From positions 1 through 64,000 of the forward strand of contig NW_027174115.1 in the NCBI RefSeq assembly GCF_000499845.2: a stretch of DNA of 64,000 bases, given 5' to 3'. Position numbers and translations under genes: made by a program. The notes below the pieces were generated by a model, which saw only the letters and a list, made by a program, of their open reading frames with translations, was not told where the DNA came from and ran no database searches. Positions 20,214 to 30,552 of the stretch are shown piece after piece (within the stretch, counting starts at the first letter, position 1; each line of letters begins with the position of its first letter). The DNA comes from Phaseolus vulgaris (lineage: Eukaryota; Streptophyta; Magnoliopsida; Fabales; Fabaceae).

Positions 20214-21237
20214 ATGTCTTCCCATGTTCCTCCCCCTAGGGATAACCCCAAGGACCTGTATGCATGGGCCTCGCGCGAGCTCCTTGACGAGTGCTCATGC
20301 TTGCTTTCTACCAGGGCCATAAGGGAACACAAAGGGGATTCGTGTTCCTACGATCATCGTGCCATCGCTAGGAGGCATGACGACGACATTGCCGTACTCC
20401 CTTGCACCTTGGGGGAGCCGGTGTGCGGGGACGAACGGTCCCCTTCTTCTACTTCTACCAGGTGGTATTTAAGAGCATCGGCGTGCGCCTGCCCTTCTCC
20501 AGGTTTAAGAGGGAACTTCTGACGGAGATTAATGCCGCTCTGGCCCAGCTCTATCCTAATAGCTGGGCTTTCGTCAAGGCCTTTGACATACTCTTTGGCT
20601 TTCTGGGGTGTGCACCCTCGGTTGATATCTTTCTTCATTTCTTTGAGGTGAAGAGGCAAAGGAACAACCTCTGGGTGACTTTCAGTAACGTTCCCGGCAG
20701 GGTTCTCCTGACTCCTTTCCAAAACTCCTTCACTGGGTGGAAGGGTAGGTTTTTCAAAGTCTGTTGCTATGATCTCGTGCCTTCCGCCCTAGATGGTTTT
20801 CCACTGTACCGGGTGAGGGGGACGAGAGCCCTGAAGTCTAAAGCCTTCAAGAAACTAAACCCGAACGACCAGGTGGTTTGCCGGGTCCTGGCTGAGGCGG
20901 GGGGTTTTGACTCCGCCACTCTGATTAGTTTGGAGTTCAACGCCGAAACCTTAGAGAAGTATATATGTACGAGTGACTGCCTTAGAAACTTCCGCTCTCG
21001 ATCCTTTCTAAATCTTTGCATGTTTTGCCTCGTGGTGTCTTTACCATGTTTGTTTCCCTTGGTGCAGGTTCGAAGATAAACCAGCAACGAAGATCACAGC
21101 TTACCCGGGCACTGAGGGCCGAGAGCGGAGCTTCGTCCTCCTCCCATCCCGACTCCGGAGGCCACAAAAAAGTAATTTGTTTGTACTTTTTTTTTGAGCA
21201 TAGGGCATGTACCTGTTCGCCTCATTTATCTCATTGA
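20214..21237 (+). pseudogene. Antisense ORF-1 of element B, frameshifted
   Basis: Homologous to antisense ORF-1 of A over its length (PKDLYAWASRELLDEC, LPFSRFKRELLTEINAA, GWKGRFFKV). The frame opens at ATG 20214 and shifts near 20437, where about a dozen bases around the GVPFFYFYQ segment are disturbed. It continues in the 20402-21079 frame. A 101-bp phase-1 intron is predicted at 20967-21067, and a short second exon runs to a stop at 21235-21237. As in A, no coiled coil follows. Broken by one frameshift; otherwise well preserved. Confidence 0.65.
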
Positions 21238-21300
21238 CCTTTATCTCGAACTCTATTTGTAATATTAACTCTCTGGTGTCATGTTTTTTGCTTTCTGTAA

Positions 21301-21619
21301 CGCCGCTTCATTTTTGCACACCTTCGCCTTGGCGACGCTTCCTCTTGGCGACGCCTGCATCAGGCGACGCTTCCTCTTGGCGACGCCTGCTCTTGGCGAC
21401 GTGTATGCTTGGCGACGCCTGTCGCCTATTTCGAATCTCTGTCTTTCATCTTTTTAGCCCTTGGCCTTGCGCTTCGAGTCGAAAGAAGATGAAAACTGAG
21501 GCAAATCTTTTCTTGAACTTCTCTTTCTTTTATTTGGGTGACCTCATTAAAAAACCCCCGAAAGGGAAAAAGAGTGTCCCCTCTAATAAAATTGTTACAT
21601 GGCTTTTTACTTACATAGT
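21301..21619 (-). repeat. GGCGACGC array and post-pol block of element B
   Basis: About six TTGGCGACGC-type units lie at 21325-21425. After a spacer comes the conserved post-pol block (GGGTGACCTCATTAAAAAACCC, then AGAGTGTCCCC, about 21535-21580), which on the minus strand directly follows the pol stop. Confidence 0.65.
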
Positions 21620-24600
21620 TCAACTAAAATAAAACTTCAAATTGGCCGCATTCCAGCTGCGTGGAATGGGGCCCCCTTCCAAAGTCTCTAGGTTGTATGA
21701 ACCGTTCCCCTTGGCTTCGGTGATTCTGAAGGGTTCGGTCCACTTGGGAGACAATTTATTTTCCAGCTCGTATGGGTGAGCCTTCCTCATAACTAGGTCG
21801 CCAATCTGAAACTGCCGTGGCTTCACCTTAGAGCTATATTGTCGCTCTACTCTTCTCTTTCTTGCTTCGGCCTTTATTCTGGCTTCCTCCCTGGCTTCGT
21901 CAAGTAGGTCCAGGTTCACCCGCCTTTCTTTGTTGGATTCCTCAACCACGAAATTTTGGAAGCGTGGCGAGCTTTCATGAATCTCGACCGGGATCATCGC
22001 ATCCGACCCATACACTAAGCTGAAAGGCGTCTCCATGGTGGAAGATTGGGGCGTGTTGTGGTATGCCCATACGATCCTTGGCACTTCCTCCGCCCACGCT
22101 CCTTTAGCCTTTTCTAGCCTTCTCTTTAGCCCTCTCAGCAAAACTCTATTCGCTGACTCTACCTGCCCGTTAGTCTGGGGGTGTTCGACTGATGCAAATA
22201 CTTGCTTGATGCCTACCTCTGCACACAGGTTTCTCAACTGCTGGCTGGCGAACTGGGTTCCATTGTCGGATACTAGCCGCCTAGGTACGCCAAAGCGGCA
22301 CACAATGTTCTTCCAAACAAAGTGTTGCACCTTGTGCGCAGTAATCTAGGCCACGGGCTCTGCCTCTATCCACTTGGTGAAGTATTCAATGGCAACAATC
22401 AAATACTTCATCTGCCTTATCGCCAATGGGAATGGGCCTAGGATGTCGATTCCCCACGTATGGAAAGTCCACGGGCTGTATATGGATCGCAGCTCTTCTG
22501 GCGGCGCCTTGTGCCAGTCAGCGTGTTTTTGACATTGCTTTCAACGCTGGGCGTGCCGCACGCAATCCTGCTTTACTGTTGGCCAGTAGAAACCTGCGCG
22601 TACCACCTTAGAGGCTAAGGACCTTCCCCCTACGTGACTCCCATAAATGCCTTCGTGGAGCTCCGCCATTATTCTGGTACACTCGTCGCCGCTTACGCAC
22701 GTTAAGATAGGGTGGGTGAACCCGTGCCTGAACAATACTCTGTCCACCAGAGTGTATCTTGCGGCATTCCTCTTAACCCTCTTCAGGTTCCGCTGGGAGA
22801 GCCCCATCCGCCAGATACCGTCTGTATTGCGTCATCCAGGTGTCTCCCACGGCTAAAGCACATATTTGCGCGTGCCTTCCTCCTTCGGGCGTGTCCGCGT
22901 ATGTGCTAATATGGGGTGTCTTCACCGTATCTTGAGTTAAAGAACGATGACTTCTTGGCCTCCCTCTCGCTGTACTAATATGGAGGACATTCACCCTGTT
23001 GTCCTCCAAGAATTTTCTCGGAGCTTTGAGCGTCTCTTGGATTACTGTCCTCTGCCTGCCCCCCTTGCCTGAGCTGGCCAGCTTGGCCAGTAGGTCAGCT
23101 CTGGCATTCTGTTCTCGTGGGACATGTACTAGCTCAAGAGCGCTAAACGCTCCCTTCAGCAATTGGACGTATTTCAAATACGCCGCCATCTGCGGGTCTT
23201 TTGCTTGGAACTCGCCTGATACTTGTCCCGTAATCAGTTGGGAATCGCTTTTCACCAAGAGGTTCTGCGTGCCCATCTCCTTAGCCAGGAGCATCCCTGC
23301 AACCAGAGCTTCGTACTCAGCCTGATTATTACTTGCCTTAAAGGCGAAGCGCAGAGCTTGCTCAATCAGCACGCCATTGGGTCCCTCCAAGACTATCCCC
23401 GCACCACTTCCTTGCTGGTTGGAAGAGCCATCGACCGAGAGCAACCACTACGAGCCCGCTTCCACCTCTTGTTCGCCCCCGAGCGAGAGTTCTGCCACAA
23501 ACTCTGCATATACCTGCCCTTTAATGGATCCTTTGGGCTCATACTGGATATCAAACTCTGACAACTCCACCACCCAGCGCACCATCCTTCCCGCTACATC
23601 AGGTTTCTGCAATACTTTTTGTATAGGGAGGTTCGTCATCACCACCACTGTAAAGCTGTGGAAGTAATGGCGGAGCCTCCTGGCCGAAAATACCACGACC
23701 AACACTGCCTTCTCCAGCGCCTGGTATCTCGTCTCCGCGCCTTGTAAAGCCTTGCTCACAAAATAGATGGGCTTTTGAATCTGGTCCTGCTCCTGGACCA
23801 GCACAGAACTGATAGCTCGCTCTGTTACCGCGAAGTATAGCCGGAGGGGCACGCCCGCTACTGGTTTGCAAAGGACCGCTGGCGTCGCCAAATACTCTTT
23901 AAACTTCATGAAGGCCACTTCGCATTCGTCAGTGCATGCAAAGCGACTATTTCTTTGAAGACACTGGAAATACGGGTGCCCCTTCTCTCCTCCAGCAGAA
24001 ACAAACCTTAATAGTGCCGCCATACGCCCCGTCAGCTGCTGCACTTCCTTCACTGATGTCGGGCTTTGCATGGCGATAATTGCTGCGCATTTATCGGGGT
24101 TCGCCTCTATTCCCCTCTCCGTGAGCATGAAACCTTGGAACTTACCGGCCTCCACCCCGAAGACACACTTCTCGGGGTTTAGCTTGAGGCGGTACTTGGA
24201 TATAGTGACAAACAACTCCTCTAGGTCCGCCACGTGCTACGTCTTATCCTTCGACGCTACTACCATATCATCCACGTAGGCGTACACATTCCTCCCTAAC
24301 ATGGGCGCTAGGACCTTGTCCATCAGCCTTTGGTAGGTGGCGCCTGCGCTTTTCAGCCCAAAAGGCATCACCTTGTAACAGTAACTGTTGGTCTCCGTCA
24401 TGAACGCAGTTTTACTCTCATCTCTCGGGTGCATTTTGATCTGGTTGTATCCCGAGAATGGATCCAAAAAGCTAAGTATATTGCAACCGGAGGCGCTGTC
24501 CACCAACGCGTCGATGCTGGGCAGTGGGTACGAGTCCTTCTGGCACGCTTTATTCAAGTCTGTGAAGTCCACGCACATCCTCCACTTCCCATTCGCCTTC

Positions 24601-25754
24601 TTCACCAGGACGACGTTGGCCAGCCATTCAGGGTATTGAATCTCCCTGATGTGACCAGCACTCAGCAGCTTCTGCGTCTCTTCCCTTACCACCAGCTGCC
24701 TCTCTTCATTAAACTTTCTCCTTCTTTGGCGCACGGGGCGGACCGTGGCGTCCATGCTAAGGTGGTGACATAGGAAATCAGGGTCGATGCCGGGCATATC
24801 CGAGGCAGACCATGCGAAAGCATCTAAATGGCGTGAAATCACCTCTGCCACCTCATCCTGCTCCTCTTCGCTCAGCAAACGCCCCAGCTTAAACGTTTTG
24901 CCGCCAATCTCCCTCTCCACCACGTTAGTCGCCTGATGATCCCTGCTATTTTCCTTAACGGGCGTCGCCTCTTCTACGGGCGATGTGTCGTCAGGGCCCT
25001 CATCCATGAGCGTATCTACCTCGGGCGTCGCCCTCACGGGTGTGGCCTCGTTAGGCGTTGACCCAGCTGGCGTCGCCTCAATCATCGTCGTGTCTGCACT
25101 TGGCGGACGCTCAAACACCATGAATACGCCTCTCTTCGTTTTCAGGCTATTCTCATAACATTTTCGCGCTTCCTCCTGATCCGACTTGATGACAATTACC
25201 TTGCCGCTGAGATCTGGCAGCTTCATCTTCATATGGCACGTGGAGGCTACTGCATTCATCCTATTCAACGCCGGTCTGCCCAACAAGATGTTGTAGGCGG
25301 AGTTGGCGTTTACGACCAAGTACCGGATGCTTTCGATACGCGAGGCCTCTCCATCTGTGAACGTTGTCCTCTGCTCCAAGTAGCCTCGGACTTCCACCTG
25401 GTTATTTGCAAACCCATATAGGCACCCTGTGTAGGGCCTCAAAAGGTTGGGAGACAACCGCAACTTGTTGAATGTCGACCAGAACATGACATCTGCAGAA
25501 CTTCCTTGGTCGACTAGAACCCTGTGCACCTTTCGGCCCGCCGTGACAACTGAAATGACCACGGGGTCATTGTCGTGCGGCACGACATCCCGCAGATCCG
25601 CCCTCGTGAACACGAGGTCCGACTCCCACGGATCACCTGAGATTCTTTCCTCCATTGAGTTGACCCCCCTCGCGTATTTCTTTCGCTGGGAGGCGGTGGG
25701 TCCTCCGCCGGAAAAGCCTCCAGCAATGGTATGAACCTCGCCGAGAACAGGCAT
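21620..25754 (-). pseudogene. pol: pol of element B (PR, RT, RNase H, second RNase H, integrase), broken
   Basis: Same domain order as in A: protease with VDQGSSADV, reverse transcriptase with AYVDDMVV (about 24250-24280), RNase H, archaeal-type RNase H (SVDGSSNQQGSGAG) and integrase. Integrase retains the first catalytic Asp (WGIDILGP), the second (LVSDNGTQ) and the Glu (NGQVESAN), and ends KFYFS. Breaks are TAG 24237-24239 just after the YVDD region, TAG 23448-23450 before the second RNase H, a frameshift near 22790, TGA 22541-22543 at a zinc-binding Cys of integrase, and TAG 22346-22348 between the catalytic Asp residues. The 5' limit is set at the HEMP junction with gag. Confidence 0.88.
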
Positions 25755-27014
25755 CTCGTGCGCTTGCTCTTCCGCTGGCACCGGCAGGGCGGCGGTCGTA
25801 GTGGGTTCTGCGACATAATCCTTCAGAAACCCGCTTCTCACCAACTCATCTAGCTGGTAACCCAGCGACAAGAAGTTATCGATGTGATGACCGAAAGCCT
25901 CGTGGAACTCGCACCAAGAGTCTTTTCGAGGCCCTAACACCTTTTTAGTCTTCGCCGGTCGCCTCAACCTCTCGGCTATATTAGGCACGGCGATCAGGTC
26001 CTCCAACTGCACCACAAAGTTGTACCTCGCCGGCCTTGCCCTCTCTCTGGCCGGGCGATCCCCTCCTACTGGACCCCGGGGCTGGGGTTTTCTGGTCTCA
26101 TAGGGACGTCTCCCCTCTGGCTTCTTTCTCCCCGTTGTGGTCTCGTTGACCCTGACGGGTTGAGCCCGCGTCTGCGCTCTCGGGCGTGAGGGTACGACGC
26201 TGGTGCGCTTCTCACACACCTCTCCTTCAGAGGCGATATGCTCCACCGCCCAACGCCGTATTTCAGCTAAAGTCCTGGGGCGGTTCCGAATAATGGACTC
26301 GCAAAAAGGGCCGGGGCATACGCCTTTTCTGAATGCGTACTCGATCATGGGCTCCTCCGAAGTACCAACCTTTATTACTTGGGCCCCGAAGCGGTTGATG
26401 TATTCCTTTAAGGTCTCCCCTTGATATTGTTTTACGTCAAACAGGTCGTAGGAAACTGGCAGTGGGGCCTTGTTCGCCAAGTATTGCTCCCTAAACAGCT
26501 GCGACAACTACCGAAAGGAGGTGATATGGCCGTTTGGAAGGCTGATGAACCAATCCATTGCCATCCCCGTCAACGTGCTCATAAAGAGCTTGCATCTCGC
26601 GGCATCGGAGCCGCCTACCAACACCATATGCGTGTGGAATGTAGTGAGATGCGCCTCGGGGTCCTCCATCCCGGTAAAGATCACCTTGGGCCCCGCGAAC
26701 GTGTTGGGGATCACTGCATCCAGAATCTCCTGTAAGAAGGGTGTGGAAAACTCCCTTGGTGGGGTGAGAAGCTCGATCTCATCTTGTTCACGTTGCCCTT
26801 GGTTATTGTTCTAACCCCGGCGCAACTCTTCATTCACACGATGGAGCTCTTCGTTTCTCGCGCGCGAGTCTGCGAGATCTGCCTGGATGCGTTCTTGTTC
26901 CATCCTCGACTCCGCCATCTCATCCTGCAGCGCCCGCATCATTTCCAGGACCTGCTGGATGGACATTTCCTCACTCGCCGCGCGAGCGGTACCTTGTCTA
27001 GTGGTGGCCCTCAT
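25755..27014 (-). pseudogene. gag: gag of element B, broken
   Basis: Starts at ATG 27014 with a coiled-coil-like N-terminus (EEMSIQQVLEMMRALQ). The Retrotrans_gag domain (PEAHLTTFHTHM to AVEHIA) follows, then a basic Arg/Pro linker and the WCEFHEAFGHH zinc-finger-like motif. TAG at 26811-26813 and TAG at 26508-26510 interrupt the first third. After 26507 the frame is open through the rest of gag and into pol, so gag and pol are one reading frame in this family. Confidence 0.82.
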
Positions 27015-27100
27015 TCTTCACTGTTTCCTCCAACTTCTGCCAACGTTATGGTGGCTCTGATAGATCTTCGTTGCTTGTGATGGGACTGATGTTTTAAATC

Positions 27101-27119
27101 GGCCCTACGGTGGGCGCCA
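27101..27119 (-). other. Primer binding site of element B
   Basis: On the minus strand TGGCGCCCACCGTAGGGCC starts two bases after the 5' LTR end. It aligns with the PBS of A and C. The leader to gag is about 85 bp. Confidence 0.8.
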
Positions 27120-27121
27120 AA

Positions 27122-28296
27122 TGTTCCGGCCGGTTCACCTGGGACATCTTTGTGCAAAACCTCACCCGTCAGCTAGGGACTCCTTCCCATTGGTTACCTG
27201 CGGATTCCTGCAAAGAAGGACAAAAGGGCACCCTAGCGGCCGTTTGAACTCCGACGCTCAAGTCAGCTAGCAAGAAACACCAAAACTCTACACCTCCGTA
27301 TCGGAGCACCGTGAATGGCACTCTGAAGGTGGTCAAAAGAAAACTGTGTACTGTGTGTCTTTTCTCCCTCTGGCAAACAACCCCTCTCTAGTCCCTTGTG
27401 CCTCGTGCCAAAACTCGCGCAAGCAACTAGAGTATACTCCGGGAAAATATGCCAAAAGTTCGAACCCCGTTTCCAACATTCAAGGCGCTATTTAAACTAC
27501 TCCCGCATTTAAAGCGCCTTAAAGCGCATTTAAAATTAAAACGTTCAGCGCCTTTAAGACATTTAAACTGCTTGGGAGCATTTATAGTACCTTAAACGCT
27601 CGAAACGTAAACTTTATTAAATAGCTTTAATTACCTTGTACCTGACAAATTGACGTTTCTATTCTGACTTGACTGCTGTTACACGTGGAGAGCCTCACAG
27701 CACCGTGACCTCGTCTGGGGGTATTTCCTCGTGTGAGTCCTCCTACCTGGGAGTGCATCTGCGCAAGGGGTGACTTTTTGGGTGCCAACTCATGCCCCCA
27801 AACATCTAGTCACTCACTTTGAGAGCGTATCTACCTTCCTCTCGTGCCCTGCACCTGGCTGCCCCCGGGCGTGACCCTTCTCATGGGTCGTACCTACCCC
27901 AAGGGCGTCTCTGGGGCGGCATGGGCACTTCACGAGTCAGGTTGCTCTCCACTGGCGCTATTACTATGGCCTTGAAGCCACCTTTCTCTTCTCTTTATTG
28001 CTACCCCGGGTTATCGGGGTTTGAGGCCTTCCCACGGCGTCGCTCCCTCCATGGTCTTTCCTACCCATGGGTATCGGGGAGCAACACTGTGATTGCCTTG
28101 CTTTTGTGACATTTGACCTTGGCGACGCCCTAGCTGGGCGACGCCTTACCTTAGCGAAGCTTCCTCTCGGCGACGCCCCGCCTCGGCGATGCATGCACTT
28201 GGCGTCGCCTCACCTAGGCGACGCCTTATGTTGACTTTGACCCCGACGTTGACTTTGACCTTGACTTTGTCAACGCCCCGGATACGGGAAGGTACA
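27122..28296 (-). repeat. 5' LTR of element B
   Basis: 1175 bp; on the minus strand TGTACCTTCCCG to GGCCGGAACA. It carries the same U3 TTGAC cluster, GGCGACGCC units and TTTAAAGCGC repeats as its partner. A TATA-like TTTAAATAG lies near 27489-27497. It is followed outward by the target duplication TACAC. Confidence 0.93.
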
Positions 28297-28301
28297 TACA
28301 C

Positions 28302-28925
28302 CTCTCATCATTAAAGCGCATTGAAAGCGTATAAAAACATTCCTTGGAATATACGAATCTTAACTTACTTAACGCATACCTTGGCAAACTTTCCCTGAAA
28401 CCTTTAATGAGCACGTGGGCATTGCCACGTGCCCCTCTGACTTGATCGTTATTCTGTGCAGAGGGTCCCACAGCGCCGCCACCCAACTTAGGGTTTTTCC
28501 ATCGTGTAAGCCCTCTTTTTTGCAAAGTGCTTTTGTCACGTGGGTTGACTTTTTGGGTGCCAACTCCTGCGCCCCAATCACTAGTCACTCGCCCTGGGGG
28601 TTTATTTACCTTTCTCTCGTATCATGCACGTGGTTCTCCCCTGGTCATGGCCCCCTCATGGGTCGTATCTATCCCAGGGTCTCCCAGTAGTGGCGTGGAT
28701 ACTTCCCGAGTCAGGTTTACCCCCTACTGGTACTAGAACTTATGGCCTTGAAGCCACCTTTCTCTTCTCCTTGCTACTGTTCTAAAGTGTCGAGGCCCGA
28801 TGTCCCGCTTGGGCGATGTCTTTGCTTAGGCGATGTCTTACTTGGGCGATGTCTTTCCTTAGGCGATGTCTTACTTTAGGCGATGTCTTTGCTTGGCGAT
28901 GTCTTTGCTTGGCGACGTCTTACTT
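28302..28925 (-). repeat. 5' LTR of element C, second part (U3 side, truncated)
   Basis: Continues the LTR begun at 14575-14953, with the same landmarks as B (GGTGCCAACTC, ATGGGTCGTATCTATCCC, GGCCTTGAAGCCACCTTTCTC). It ends in an array of GGCGATGTCTT units (about 28810-28920). The outer TGTACC terminus is missing because the sequence passes into the tail of element F. Confidence 0.75.
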
Positions 28926-29138
28926 TAAGCGTCGCCAGGGTACGAAGTTGCCAGAACAAGGCATCGCCAAGAGAAGGCGTCGCCGAGATAGCGATGGCAA
29001 GATAAGGTGTCACTAGAACAAAGCGTCGCCAGAAGTAGGCGTTGCCGCCAGATAATCAAGCAGTAGTCAAGTCTAGAGCAAGATAACAGGTATGTCTAGT
29101 ATAAGTTAAAATCCGGGAGCCTAGTCCTTGATCAAGGG
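28926..29138 (+). other. Tail of element F, first part
   Basis: GCGTCGCC-type repeats, then CAGGTATGTC and TCCGGGAGCCTAGTCCTTG, in the order of the tail of A at 10620-10840. No gene. It ends at the target duplication AAGGG (29134-29138), and continues at 41220 after element E. Confidence 0.65.
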
Positions 29139-29952
29139 TGATCCTGCCTGTTGACCAGAACGTTGGAACCTGCCTCGTCAAAGGATCGACGTGTGCGCCG
29201 CTTCAAACCTCCGTCCTTCTTCCAAGATCCACCTCGAGAACCTGCAAAAGAACAGAGCGGCGCCGCTGCGGCCGATCGCACTCCAACGCCCAAGTCAGTG
29301 ACCGAACCACCAAATACTAAGAGCAAGAACACTCAAGAACTCTCAAGGAACCGTGCAATGTTCTCTCTCACAGTCAGCTCTAGAACTCGCAAGCGTAAAG
29401 AGTATAATCTGAACGTGCGTACCTCGAAAGTTCGTTGAGAACTCTTATATACCTGGTCACTTTCTCTCTCCTGGCAGTTACAGACCTGGACACGTGTCTT
29501 GCATCCAGTCGTACACGTGCCATCATCTGGGGCCTCCTTGACTTGGGCGCTGCTTCTGACTCTCTTTTGGCTAAGTTACTTATGCATGGTACTGCCCAGT
29601 GCATAGCTAACTTGGGAGCGTGATCACTACTGGAATTGGCGAGTTAGGGTGCTCTCGTACACCTTCCCCGTGGTCTCGCCGGCCGCCTTCATGATCTGCA
29701 CCACCTTCATCTTCGGCGATGTGCTTGTTCTGGCGATCTCCAATCACTTGGTCGCCTGAGTTTATCATCTGGCGACTTCATCTTCAACTGGGCGATCGCC
29801 TGGTATGCTGGAGATCGGAGCACGCCAAATTAATAACTGACGACTACACGAGCCCCCCGACTTCCTTTCCTTCTGCGAATCTGGCGCCTTGTCAACACGC
29901 CTACACTGTAGCTTGGTGCCACGTCATCACTTCCGACTACCAGGGCGGTACA
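29139..29952 (-). repeat. 3' LTR of element E
   Basis: 814 bp; on the minus strand TGTACCGCCCTGG to CAGGCAGGATCA. It has a minus-strand TATATAA box at 29451-29445, the palindrome GGCGATCGCC at 29791-29800, and CACGTG-type motifs. It shares its family with the LTRs of G. Confidence 0.94.
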
Positions 29953-30552
29953 CAAGCCCCCCAGTCTTAAGCGAAGACTTGTCCAGCGAAAAGACTAAAA
30001 GAGTCACGCCAATACCGATCTACGTGGCACTGGCGCAGAATTTCAAGCGGTTGTACTTTCTGCTTCTCTGACGCTCCACCAAACCCCTCCCCATCGCACG
30101 ACACGTGGCTTCATCAACGATTACCTTCAGTTAACGTTTGCGCTTCCCAAACCCATTTCGAAAAAACCCTTAAACCCATTTTCGCTCCACTGTTCCATCA
30201 CTTTTCTTCGTATTCTCAAACGCTCCAACCTTCTTCTGCAAAAAAGCTCTCGACGTTCTTCAACTTCCTGAATCACCAACATCTCTCATCGCCTTCCTGA
30301 TCATAAAAAGGTATTTCCTTTCCTTCTTCTGTTGGTTTTTCCTGCATTTTAACCGATTCGCATCATCCTTTAATTGTCTGGTGCATACGTTGTGGGTTGT
30401 TTTTTGCTATTTCTCCTTCTTCGTAACTTAGGGCTTCGTCAACGTTCACAACGAACATACGTTCGTTCGTTTTTCACCCTTCCTTCATGATCGAGTCAAC
30501 CTCTGTGAACCCTGATCATTTTTCCTTTTCTTCTTCCTTTGCAGCTTCAACA
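29953..30552 (+). promoter_or_regulatory. PPT, promoter region and 5'-UTR intron of the antisense gene in E
   Basis: CAAGCCCCCCAGTC (29953-29966) is the minus-strand PPT. On the plus strand AGCGAAAAGACTAA, CTACGTGGC (30020) and GACACGTGGC (30100-30109) follow. A predicted 5'-UTR intron spans 30311-30544 (AAAAG/GTATT to TTGCAG/CTTC), eight bases before the ATG at 30553. No TATA box is apparent. Confidence 0.6.

Larger units (their letters stand above)
14954..28296 (-). mobile_element. Element B: complete Tat-type LTR retrotransposon, duplication TACAC
   Basis: This 13,343-bp element has LTRs at both ends and 5-bp duplications TACAC at 14949-14953 and 28297-28301. Minus-strand order: 5' LTR, PBS, gag, pol, tail, antisense ORF-1, fossil LTR, antisense ORF-2, PPT, 3' LTR. 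It sits in the LTR of element C. The LTRs differ by about 2-3% by eye and one 12-bp gap. The gag-pol frame carries six nonsense codons and a frameshift, so B is defective. Confidence 0.93.

Noticed and set aside
29139..29952. A solo LTR
   Set aside because: Its left flank AAGGG pairs with the flank of the LTR at 40416-41219, and a PPT follows it, so it is the 3' LTR of complete element E.
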